A stretch of 64,000 nt of DNA, from positions 62,001-126,000 of the forward strand of contig DASXNV010000063.1 of assembly GCA_036494815.1 (NCBI GenBank). Direction: 5' to 3'. How positions within the stretch are numbered: position 1 is the stretch's first letter; every line of letters starts with the position of its first letter. Of the stretch, positions 1 to 7,091 are shown piece by piece. The notes beneath the pieces were generated by a model. That model saw only the letters and a program-made list of their open reading frames with translations. It made no database searches and was not told the DNA's origin. This DNA is from Poindextera sp036494815 (GTDB taxonomy: Bacteria; Pseudomonadota; Alphaproteobacteria; Caulobacterales; Caulobacteraceae). Made by a program: the position numbers and the translations under genes.

Positions 1-1030
1 CGTCCTCGCTCTTTCCCTCGTCGTCGGCCGGCAGCGAGCCGCTGTCCTTGTCGGACTGGACCTGCTTCCAGATCACCTCGAACTCAGCCTCGACCATGCG
101 CGGCGGCAGCGGGAAATCGTGCCCCGTGTCCAGGGCGTCCAGGAGGGCGCGCTTGAGCTTGAAGCGCGAGGCGGCGGCGTAATTGTTTTCCAGCTGGCCG
201 CGCAGGGCGGTCTTCAGGGCTTCCAGGTCGTCCAGACCCAGGCGCTTGGCGAATTCATCGTCGGCGGGCGCATCAACCGGCGCCTGGACGTCCTTCACCG
301 TGACCGCGAACTCCGCGGCCTTACCCTTCAGACTCTCGGCCTGATAGTCCTCGGGGAAGGTCACCTTGACCACCACTTCGGCGCCGGTCTTGGTTCCGAC
401 CAATTGTTCTTCAAAGCCGGGGATGAACTGGCCCGAACCCAGCACCAGCTGGGCGTCGCTGGCCGTGCCGCCGTCGAACGCCACGCCGTCGATGGTGCCG
501 ACAAAGTCGATCACCAGCATGTCGCCGTCCTTGGCCTTCACCGACTTGCCCTTGCGGGTCTCATAGGTGCGGTTCTGCTTGGCCAGATCGGCCAGGGCTT
601 CGTCGACCTCGGCGTCGGTCGGCGCATAGACCGGCTTTTCCAACTTCAATGAGGTCGGATCGACCGGGGTGAAGTCGGGCATAACCTCGATGGACAGCTC
701 ATAGTCCAGGTCGGCCTCACCGGCGACGACCTTCTCCATGTCGGACTCGGGCTTCAGGTCCGGCTGCGAGGCGGCGCGCAGATTGTTGTCCGTCAACACC
801 TTCTGGCTGGTCTCGCTGAGGGTCTGTTCGATCACCTCGACCATCAGCGCCTTGCCATGCAGGCGGCGCACATGGGCCAGCGGCACCTTGCCGGGGCGGA
901 AGCCCTTGATCCGCATCTGTGGCGCGATCTCTTGGATTCGCGCGGACAGCTTTTCGCCAAGGTCGGCGGCGGGCACCTTGACACCATAGACTCGGCTGAG
1001 GCCTTCACCCGACTTTTCAACGATTTGCAT
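1..1030 (-). CDS. tig: Trigger factor, C-terminal part cut by window edge
   Basis: Ribosome-associated chaperone and peptidyl-prolyl isomerase that meets nascent chains at the exit tunnel. About 343 codons are visible from the start at 1030; the family is usually about 430-450 residues, so roughly the last 100 (part of the C-terminal chaperone arms) lie off the left edge. The ribosome-docking signature GFRPGKVP is at residues 43-50 and the FKBP-like domain follows around residues 160-250 (DGDMLVIDFVGTIDG). An in-frame ATG two codons upstream (1036) is a possible alternative start; MQI at 1030 is what I recall for Caulobacter homologues. It lies downstream of tRNA-Leu on the same strand, separated by a terminator hairpin. 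Confidence 0.95.
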   Translation of the reverse strand, partial: MQIVEKSGEGLSRVYGVKVPAADLGEKLSARIQEIAPQMRIKGFRPGKVPLAHVRRLHGKALMVEVIEQTLSETSQKVLTDNNLRAASQPDLKPESDMEKVVAGEADLDYELSIEVMPDFTPVDPTSLKLEKPVYAPTDAEVDEALADLAKQNRTYETRKGKSVKAKDGDMLVIDFVGTIDGVAFDGGTASDAQLVLGSGQFIPGFEEQLVGTKTGAEVVVKVTFPEDYQAESLKGKAAEFAVTVKDVQAPVDAPADDEFAKRLGLDDLEALKTALRGQLENNYAAASRFKLKRALLDALDTGHDFPLPPRMVEAEFEVIWKQVQSDKDSGSLPADDEGKSED

Positions 1031-1097
1031 CGACATCTTGATTTTTCGAAGGAAGCGCGATGGCCGCGGCGCCTTCGCCTTAGGGCTGAAACGAAAG

Positions 1098-1122
1098 GCG
1101 CCGCCGCATGATGCGGCGGCGC
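1098..1122 (-). terminator. Rho-independent terminator of tRNA-Leu
   Basis: A 12-bp perfect GC-rich inverted repeat (1098-1109 with 1111-1122) is followed on the minus strand by a T-rich stretch (CTTTCGTTT). It sits between the tRNA-Leu gene and tig, so it should end the tRNA transcript and separate it from tig. Confidence 0.75.
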
Positions 1123-1181
1123 GAACGGGCTCTTATGTCACGAGGTTTCGCGCCGTCCAAGTCCCGAGGCGAAATCTGACT

Positions 1182-1266
1182 TGGTGCGGATGAGAGGACT
1201 CGAACCTCCACGCCTTTCGGCGCTGGAACCTAAATCCAGTGCGTCTACCAGTTCCGCCACATCCGC
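1182..1266 (-). tRNA. tRNA-Leu (anticodon UAG)
   Basis: Reading the minus strand gives a full cloverleaf: acceptor GCGGATG pairs with CATCCGC, followed by discriminator A and an encoded CCA (1184-1182). The anticodon arm ACTGG-ATTTAGG-TTCCAG places TAG in the loop. There is a long variable arm (CGCCGAAAGGCG), as expected for a class II leucine tRNA, and the T-loop GGTTCGAGTCC is intact. It decodes CUN codons, mainly CUA. Confidence 0.95.
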
Positions 1267-1275
1267 GCGCTTTCC

Positions 1276-1304
1276 CGATAGGGGATTTTGGGGAGCGGTG
1301 GCAA
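1276..1304 (-). promoter_or_regulatory. Candidate sigma70 promoter of tRNA-Leu
   Basis: On the minus strand a TTGCCA box (1304-1299) is separated by 17 bp from CTATCG (1281-1276). This places the start of transcription only a few bases before the mature 5' end of the tRNA at 1266. The -10 box is weak, so this is an inference from spacing and position. Confidence 0.45.
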
Positions 1305-1389
1305 GCAGGGAGTTTGCCGTTGATGGATTGCCGAGCCGGCCTATAGCCGACGGGTTGAGGCTGAGCGCCGCCCACAGCAGACCAACTGA

Positions 1390-1443
1390 CTACGGCTTGT
1401 CCGCACTTTTCGCTTTGACCAAACTACGGCCTGTCCGTATCAA
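1390..1443 (+). promoter_or_regulatory. Promoter with direct-repeat operator for toxin-antitoxin locus
   Basis: A good sigma70-like promoter is visible: TTGACC at 1415-1420, a 17-bp spacer, and TATCAA at 1438-1443. Two near-identical 14-mers, CTACGGCTTGTCCG (1390-1403) and CTACGGCCTGTCCG (1424-1437), lie 34 bp apart. One is upstream of the -35 and the other fills the spacer. That layout suits autorepression by the HTH antitoxin at 1829-2128. The predicted transcription start falls at about 1450, directly at the GTG start codon of the toxin frame. Confidence 0.55.
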
Positions 1444-1450
1444 TAGACCT

Positions 1451-1795
1451 GTGCAAACAGTTGCCGAAACCCCGGCCTTCATCCGCTGCGCCGACGTCGC
1501 CGGAATGACCGACGTAGAGCGCCAGGACGCGATCAATCAAATCGCAGCGAACCCGGCGGCTGGCGACCTGATGGTCGGCTCCGGCGGTTGTCGTAAGGTG
1601 CGGGTCGCCGGCCGCGGCAAAGGCAAGTCGGGCGGCTAGCGGCTCATCGCCCACAATGTCGGTGAAAACGTCCCCGTCTTCCTGCTCTGGGTGCTGTCCA
1701 AGGGACGCTCGGCCAATCTGACCAAGGCGCAAGTCAATGCGTTGGCGAAAGTATCGAAGGCGATCGTCGAGAGTCTTGCCCAGTTTGCCAACTGA
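1451..1795 (+). pseudogene. RelE/HigB-like toxin gene with in-frame amber stop
   Basis: The frame from GTG 1451 to TGA 1793-1795 encodes 114 codons resembling the RelE-type toxins that are encoded just ahead of a COG2944-type HTH antitoxin: TVAETPAF at the N-terminus, then GGCRKVRVAGRGKGKSGG, then RLIAHNVGENVPVFLLWVLSKG. A single TAG at 1637-1639 (codon 63) falls inside the conserved KSGG-x-R-hydrophobic stretch. The frame stays open and family-like on both sides, so one nonsense substitution is the simplest explanation. A 62-residue product would lack the C-terminal strands and helix needed for RNase activity. Alternatives are a sequencing error or amber suppression. Family assignment is by eye. 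Confidence 0.7.
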
Positions 1796-1828
1796 GCCTC
1801 GACCGACCCAAGCAAGAGGATGATGAGC

Positions 1829-2128
1829 ATGATAGAATCCGATTGTGCGGGGATCATGGAAGGCCTGAACGACGCCGCGGCGATCCTTCGCGGCGAGGCT
1901 GATCCTAAGGCCTGCCGCGTACATGTCCCCGAAACCGTAGACATCCGCGCCATGCGCAAGCAGCTGCACATGACCCAGGCCCAGTTCGCGGACAGTTTCG
2001 GGCTATCGCTCGGCGCTGTCCGCGATTGGGAACAGGGTCGAAAGACACCTGAGCCATCAACGCGGGTGATGCTTAGGATTATCGAGCGCGAGCCTGAGGC
2101 CGTGATGCGGGCTCTAAGGCAGGCTTAA
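1829..2128 (+). CDS. HTH-type antitoxin / transcriptional regulator of the TA pair
   Basis: A 99-residue XRE-family DNA-binding protein. After an N-terminal segment (IMEGLNDAAAILRGEAD) that probably contacts the toxin, the HTH runs MRKQLHMTQAQFADSFGLSLGAVRDWEQGRKTPEP, followed by a short C-terminal helix. I chose ATG 1829 because AAGAGG at 1814-1819 is 9 bp upstream; ATGs at 1820 and 1823 are too close to it. It follows the broken toxin frame by 33 bp, the usual toxin-first order of this family. It probably neutralises the toxin and represses the operon through the direct repeats at 1390-1437. The frame is intact, so it may persist as a solitary regulator. Confidence 0.8.
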   Translation: MIESDCAGIMEGLNDAAAILRGEADPKACRVHVPETVDIRAMRKQLHMTQAQFADSFGLSLGAVRDWEQGRKTPEPSTRVMLRIIEREPEAVMRALRQA

Positions 2129-2142
2129 GCCGCAAATCGCCC

Positions 2143-4257
2143 CTATTTCCCAGCCGCATGCGCCTCCGCATACCCAGCATTGGCCTCGGTGATCACATAG
2201 GCGCGGATCGCCTCCACGTCGGCGTCCTTCAGCGAGCCGGCGAAGCTGACCATGCCGCTGGATTTGCGCGAGCCGCCCAGCACCACGTCCTTGAAGCTGG
2301 CCGGATCGGCGATCAGCGGGCTGTAGCGCAGGTCGGGAATGACCCCGCCGCCGATGGCGTTGTAGCCGTGGCAGACTAGGCAATAGCGGTTGAAGGTCGA
2401 ATGGCCCTGGGCGACCACGGCCGGGGTCGCGCTGGTGACCGGCGGCTTGGGCATTTCTACGCGGATCAGATCGGGCTTCTGCAGCGTAGCCTTGCCGCCC
2501 AGCTTATAGACCACGATGCGGCCGTTCTCTGGCGAGCCCAATTGAGGCACGGCGAACCCGGCGGCCAGATAGAAGATCGAGCCGAAACCGGCCCCCACCG
2601 CCACATATTGCTCGCCGTCCACCGTATAGGTCATCGGACCGGCCAAGGTTGCGGCATAGGTCGTGGTGCTCCACAGCGGATGGCCGCTGGTGGCGTCATA
2701 GGCGTTGAAATGGCCGTCAGCCGTGCCCTGAAACACCAACCCGCCTCCGGTGGCCAGGGTGCCGCCGTTCCATGGCCCCTTATGCTCGGCGCGCCAGACC
2801 TCCTTCTGGTTCACCGGATCCCACGCCACCAGATAGCCCTTGAAGGCGTTCTTCATGGCCGCGCGCACCTTGGGGTCCGGCGGCAAGGCGTTCAGGTCGG
2901 TGTTGGTGGCTGTGTTCCACTCACCGGGGTTATAGGCGAATTTGTCGTCTGTTCCATAGGTTCCGGGGACTTCCTGCGCTGGCAGATAAACCAGGCCGGT
3001 CTTGGGGCTGAACGACATGGGGTGCCAGTTGTGCCCGCCGAAGCTGGACGGGAACATCACCGTGGGCGCGGCCTTATAGTGGTCGTCGCCGATCTCGATC
3101 GGCTTGCCCGTGGTGGGATCGACGCCCTTGGCCCAGGTCACCGGCACATAGTTCTTGGCCGAGATCAGTTTGCCGTTGGTGCGGTCGATCACATAGAAAA
3201 AGCCGTTCTTGGCCGCCTGCATCACCACCTTGCGCGGCTGGCCGGCGATGGTCAGGTCGGCCAGGGTCAGGGTCTGGGTGGAGTCGAAATCCCAACTGTC
3301 TCCCGGCGTGGTCTGGAAGTGCCAGGCATAGTCGCCGGTGTCGGCGTTGACGGCGACGATCGAGGACAGGAACAGGTTGTCGCCGCCCTTGGGCGAGCGG
3401 GCCTTTTCATCCCAAGGCAGGCCGTTGCCGGTGCCGAAATAGAGCAGGTTGGTCTCGGGGTCATAGGACATGGAATCCCACGGCGAGCCGCCGCCGCCGA
3501 ACTTCCACCACTCCCCGCTCCAAGTCTTGGCCGCAGCCTCCATCTGCTTGTTTTCGAAGGGCTTGGAGGGGTCGCCTGGCACGGTGTAGAAGCGCCAGAT
3601 CAGCTTGCCGGTTTCGCTGTCATAGGCCGAGACATAGCCCCGCACCCCGTATTCGGAGCCGGAATTGCCCACCATCACCTTACCCTTGATGATCCGGGGG
3701 GCCATGGTGATGGTGTAGGGCTTGGACTGATCCACCGTGACCACCGACCAGACCGGATTACCCGTCTTGGCGTCCAGGGCTATCAGCCGCCCGTCGAGGG
3801 TGGCCACATAGACCTTGCCGTTCCACACGGCGACGCCGCGATTGACCACGTCGCAGCAGGCGTTGTGGCCTACCTCGCGCGGCACTTTCGGATCGTATTT
3901 CCAGAGCAGCTCGCCGGTCTTGGCGTTCAGCGCATAGACCAGGCTCCAGGAACTGGTCACATACATGGTCCCGTCGACCACGATGGGGGTGGTCTCGACG
4001 CCGCGGTTGGTGGACAGCTGGAAGCTCCAGGCCAGGCCCAGATCCTTGACGTTGCTAGCGTTGACCTTGTCCAGCGGGCTGAAGCGCTGCTCGCTGTAGG
4101 TGCGGCCGTGGCTCATCCAGTTTCCTGGGTCCTTGTCCGCATCGGTCAGCCGGGCCGCATCCACCGCCGCCGGGCCGTGGCCCGGTTGGCATCCGCCCAG
4201 GCCGATAGTGGCCAAGGCCAGCGCCGCCAGCGCCGAAGCTGCAAATCCACGCCCCAT
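2143..4257 (-). CDS. PQQ-dependent quinohemoprotein alcohol dehydrogenase, lipoprotein, Asp-x-Asp (lanthanide-type) active site
   Basis: A 704-residue periplasmic enzyme that oxidises alcohols with PQQ and passes electrons to its own heme c. The signal peptide ends in a lipobox (LGGC, Cys23). The eight-bladed propeller follows, with vicinal Cys134-Cys135 for the ring disulphide, GGGGSPWD around 254-261, and the catalytic Asp323 in SWDFDSTQ. The C-terminal cytochrome domain has CLVCH at 626-630 and a probable axial Met669. Ca-type quinohemoproteins have Thr/Ser/Ala two residues after the catalytic Asp; here it is Asp325, the residue that ligands lanthanides in XoxF, ExaF and PedH. GGGAGG lies 7 bp before the ATG. 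It is divergent from a TonB receptor. The alcohol substrate cannot be read from sequence. Confidence 0.9.
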   Translation of the reverse strand: MGRGFAASALAALALATIGLGGCQPGHGPAAVDAARLTDADKDPGNWMSHGRTYSEQRFSPLDKVNASNVKDLGLAWSFQLSTNRGVETTPIVVDGTMYVTSSWSLVYALNAKTGELLWKYDPKVPREVGHNACCDVVNRGVAVWNGKVYVATLDGRLIALDAKTGNPVWSVVTVDQSKPYTITMAPRIIKGKVMVGNSGSEYGVRGYVSAYDSETGKLIWRFYTVPGDPSKPFENKQMEAAAKTWSGEWWKFGGGGSPWDSMSYDPETNLLYFGTGNGLPWDEKARSPKGGDNLFLSSIVAVNADTGDYAWHFQTTPGDSWDFDSTQTLTLADLTIAGQPRKVVMQAAKNGFFYVIDRTNGKLISAKNYVPVTWAKGVDPTTGKPIEIGDDHYKAAPTVMFPSSFGGHNWHPMSFSPKTGLVYLPAQEVPGTYGTDDKFAYNPGEWNTATNTDLNALPPDPKVRAAMKNAFKGYLVAWDPVNQKEVWRAEHKGPWNGGTLATGGGLVFQGTADGHFNAYDATSGHPLWSTTTYAATLAGPMTYTVDGEQYVAVGAGFGSIFYLAAGFAVPQLGSPENGRIVVYKLGGKATLQKPDLIRVEMPKPPVTSATPAVVAQGHSTFNRYCLVCHGYNAIGGGVIPDLRYSPLIADPASFKDVVLGGSRKSSGMVSFAGSLKDADVEAIRAYVITEANAGYAEAHAAGK

Positions 4258-4310
4258 CTCATCGCCTCCCGCGCGGCGCCGGGAATCCCGACGGCCGTCA
4301 TTTGTTTCAG

Positions 4311-4355
4311 AGCTGGACGCTAACCACTATTTTTCGGTTTTTGAACAGCTGGACG
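4311..4355. repeat. Direct repeats in divergent promoter region
   Basis: AGCTGGACG occurs at 4311-4319 and 4347-4355, 36 bp apart. Each copy is followed by TAAC, with one extra base in the first. The repeats lie in the 219-bp space between the divergent dehydrogenase and TonB receptor genes, in an otherwise AT-rich patch. They may be a two-site operator for an unknown regulator. Confidence 0.4.
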
Positions 4356-4476
4356 TAACGGAGGCTTGCACGATCTTTCAGCCGGTGCGAGCCCCTGTAC
4401 ATAAGAAGGAAAAACTTGGGGGACCGACCGTGAGACCTTCGCCTGCTCGCTCGTCTGCCTCGGCTCGGCGCGGATC

Positions 4477-6513
4477 ATGACGCCAGAAGCCCCGCCGAAC
4501 CCGGAAATCGTGGTGCGGGCCGCTCGCCTGCCGCCCCGCCTCTCGGACGCCGCCTTCGCCGTCATCCGCCTGGACAAGGCCGAGATCCAGAGCACAGGCC
4601 GGCTGGATACGGCCTTGGAAGACGTACCCAGCGTGTCGCTGTTCCGGCGCACCTCCAGCCTGGGGGCCAATCCAACCACGCAAGGTGTGTCCCTGCGCGG
4701 CATCGCCGGCTCCGGGGCCAGCCGGGCCCTGGTGACACTTGATGGCGTGCCTCAGAACGATCCATTCGGCGGGTGGGTGATCTGGACGGCTCTGCCGCCA
4801 GAGGAGATCGGCGGCGCCACGGTGGTGCGCGGGGCTGGGGCCGGCCCCTATGGGGCCGGGGCCCTCACCGGCGTCATCGCCCTGGACGAGACCAACACTG
4901 CTCCTGGATCCTGGAGCCTGGACGGATCAGTGGGCGACTTTGGCCAGCGGCGCGGCGCAGCCACCGCCGCCCTGCCCGCTCCTGGCGGCGAGTTGATCCT
5001 GGACGCATCCGGCGAGCATAGCGATGGCTGGATTCCCGCCGAAGCGGACCGCCGCGGCGCAGCCGACGACAAGCTGCGCCTGGACGACGGGGCGGTCAGC
5101 GCTCGCTACCTGGCCGATCTGGGCCCCGGCGCGATCACCGCGCGGGCCTCGGCCTTCGAGGAGGATCGTAGCGCCGGCCTCGTCGGCGCCCAGTCCCGCG
5201 CCCGGGGCGCCCAGTTCAGCGCCGCCTATGCCCAACCCCCCAACCCGGACCAATGGGGTTGGCGCGCCCAGGGCTGGACGCAGTTGTCGGACCTCTACAA
5301 CAGCTCGGTCAGCGTGGCCGCCAATCGCGCCACCACCAGCTTGTCAAATGCCGAATATCAAACACCGGCTATAGGTTACGGCGTCAACTTCGCCCTCCGC
5401 CGAATGATCCAAAACGGCGATATCGAGATCGGCGGCGACGCCCGAGGGACATCTGGCGAGGATCGCGAGCACTTCAAGGCGGTGGCCGGAGTACTGACCT
5501 TGGACCGCCGCACCGGCGGCCAGACCCTGACCGGCGGGCTCTATGCCGAGGCGACCGAGCACTATGGCCAATGGCTGGTGGTGGGGGCGATGCGCGTGGA
5601 CGACTGGGAAAGCTTCGACGGCCATCGGCTGGAGCGGAACATCAAGTCAGGCCTGGTGTCGCTGGATCAGCACTCGCCGAGCCGCGGCGGCGTATTGCCC
5701 TCGTTCCGCCTGGCGGCTCGCCGTGACCTGGGCTCGGACGGCTATTTTCGATTGGCTGGCTATTCGGGCTTTCGCGCCCCGACCCTCAACGAACTGAACC
5801 GTCCGTTCCGGGTGGGCAACGACATCACCGAGTCAAACCCGACCCTGTCGCCGGAGAAGCTCTACGGCGTCGAGGGGGGTGTGGGCCAGGACGGCGCGAT
5901 CCTCAAATGGAGCGCGACGGCCTTCTACAACCGCCTGGAAAACGCCATCGCCAATGTCACCATCGCCCATGGCCCTTTCCTGGACCCGGTGGCCGGTTTC
6001 GTGGTCGCGGGCGGAACCCTGTTCCAGCGGCGCAATATCCCGGCGATCGAAGCCCATGGGGTGGAGTTCGATTCCTCCCTGCGGCTATCCGCCGAACTGT
6101 CCGCCCACGCCGCGATCGACTGGACCACGGCGCGGGTCGATGGCGGTTCCACCGCCCCGCAATTGACCGGCCTACGCCCAGCCGAGACCCCTCGCCTCGC
6201 CGCCAGCCTCGGCGCAACCTGGCGGCCGATCGAACGGCTCAGCCTGACCGGCGATCTGCACTATGAGGGCCTGCGCTTCGACGACGATCAGAACACCCGC
6301 CGCATCAACCCATCCACCAGTGTCGATGGCCGCGCCGACTGGCGGGTCAATGCGCGCGGCGGCCTGTTCCTGGCGGTGGACAACCTGTTCAGCGCCAAGG
6401 TTCCCACCGGCAAGACGGCGGCCAATGGCGCGGTTCCCGGCGTGGTCAGCTATGGCGAACCCCGCCTGGTCCGCATCGGCTTCACCCTGCGCGGCGGCCC
6501 GGGAACGCCATAA
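4477..6513 (+). CDS. TonB-dependent outer-membrane receptor, signal peptide apparently lost
   Basis: A 678-residue receptor with an N-terminal plug (PSVSLFRRTSSLGANPTTQGVSLRG, LVTLDGVPQNDPFGG, VVRGAGAGPYGAGALTG) and a beta-barrel ending in RLVRIGFTLRG. It should import a scarce ligand using TonB energy. The only in-frame ATG (4477) gives a protein starting MTPEAPPNPEIVVRA, with no signal peptide. A GTG at 4430 with GGGGGA just upstream starts in another frame. Joining it to the receptor frame by adding one base near 4436 would give a short hydrophobic leader (FACSLVCLGSA). A one-base deletion or sequencing error is therefore likely. It is divergent from the PQQ dehydrogenase, and the two may share regulation. 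The ligand is unknown. Confidence 0.85.
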   Translation: MTPEAPPNPEIVVRAARLPPRLSDAAFAVIRLDKAEIQSTGRLDTALEDVPSVSLFRRTSSLGANPTTQGVSLRGIAGSGASRALVTLDGVPQNDPFGGWVIWTALPPEEIGGATVVRGAGAGPYGAGALTGVIALDETNTAPGSWSLDGSVGDFGQRRGAATAALPAPGGELILDASGEHSDGWIPAEADRRGAADDKLRLDDGAVSARYLADLGPGAITARASAFEEDRSAGLVGAQSRARGAQFSAAYAQPPNPDQWGWRAQGWTQLSDLYNSSVSVAANRATTSLSNAEYQTPAIGYGVNFALRRMIQNGDIEIGGDARGTSGEDREHFKAVAGVLTLDRRTGGQTLTGGLYAEATEHYGQWLVVGAMRVDDWESFDGHRLERNIKSGLVSLDQHSPSRGGVLPSFRLAARRDLGSDGYFRLAGYSGFRAPTLNELNRPFRVGNDITESNPTLSPEKLYGVEGGVGQDGAILKWSATAFYNRLENAIANVTIAHGPFLDPVAGFVVAGGTLFQRRNIPAIEAHGVEFDSSLRLSAELSAHAAIDWTTARVDGGSTAPQLTGLRPAETPRLAASLGATWRPIERLSLTGDLHYEGLRFDDDQNTRRINPSTSVDGRADWRVNARGGLFLAVDNLFSAKVPTGKTAANGAVPGVVSYGEPRLVRIGFTLRGGPGTP

Positions 6514-6519
6514 ACGCTA

Positions 6520-6999
6520 TCAAACCGGCAGCACCACCGTGTGCTTGACCTCCTCCAGCACCGCATAGGTCCGTGTCTCGCGCACGCCCGGCATACGCAC
6601 CAGGATGTCGCCGAGAAAGGCGCGGTAGGCGTCCATGTCGCGCACCCGCGCCTTGATCAGATAATCGAATCCGCCGGCCACCATGTGGCATTCCAGGATC
6701 TCCGGCGACAGGCGCACCGCGGTGGCGAAGGCGTCGAACACATCTGCGGTGGTTCGGTCCAGTACCACCTCGACGAAGATCAACAGCGCCCGATCGACCT
6801 TGGCCGGGTCCAGCAGGGCCACGTAGCCGGTGATGACGTTGCGATCGCGCAGACGCCGCACCCGCTCGAAACAGGCGGCCGGCGACAGGTTGCAGCGCTT
6901 GGCCAGTTCGGCGTTGGTGATCCGGCCATCGGCCTGGACCACCCGCAGGATCCTCCGGTCCGTTTCATCAAGAGCGGATGTCGCGTTTGCCGGATCCAC
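6520..6999 (-). CDS. putR: Lrp/AsnC-family regulator, probable PutR
   Basis: A 159-residue protein with an N-terminal winged HTH (LDETDRRILRVVQADGRITNAELAKRCNLSP) and a C-terminal RAM/AsnC ligand-binding domain. It starts at GTG 6999 with AAGGAA about 8 bp upstream. It is divergent from putA across a 92-bp spacer holding an inverted repeat. In alphaproteobacteria an Lrp-type PutR next to putA activates it when proline is present, and this putA lacks the N-terminal DNA-binding domain with which longer PutAs self-regulate. The name therefore rests on family and position; another amino-acid effector is possible. Confidence 0.85.
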   Translation of the reverse strand: MDPANATSALDETDRRILRVVQADGRITNAELAKRCNLSPAACFERVRRLRDRNVITGYVALLDPAKVDRALLIFVEVVLDRTTADVFDAFATAVRLSPEILECHMVAGGFDYLIKARVRDMDAYRAFLGDILVRMPGVRETRTYAVLEEVKHTVVLPV

Positions 7000-7040
7000 G
7001 CCGAAGTTCCTTCGTCATACAAGCCAAACATACAAAGCAC

Positions 7041-7059
7041 ATTCCATCGATTTTGGAAT
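7041..7059. promoter_or_regulatory. Inverted-repeat operator between putR and putA
   Basis: ATTCCA (7041-7046) and TGGAAT (7054-7059) form a 6-bp inverted repeat with a 7-bp AT-rich centre. It lies in the only intergenic space between the divergent putR and putA genes. Symmetric sites of this size with an AT-rich middle are typical of Lrp-family binding. Assignment to PutR is inferred. Confidence 0.5.
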
Positions 7060-7091
7060 AGACCGATGAAATGAATTTCGAGGAGCGCGCT

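Noticed and set aside
1424..1969. 181-codon minus-strand open frame covering the toxin region
   Set aside because: The plus-strand frames carry family motifs, a promoter and a ribosome-binding site; the minus frame has none of these.
2401..4323. 640-codon open frame on the plus strand opposite the PQQ dehydrogenase
   Set aside because: It is a mirror of a high-GC gene; the translation is low-complexity His/Gly/Arg-rich, and the minus-strand product is a clear enzyme with motifs.
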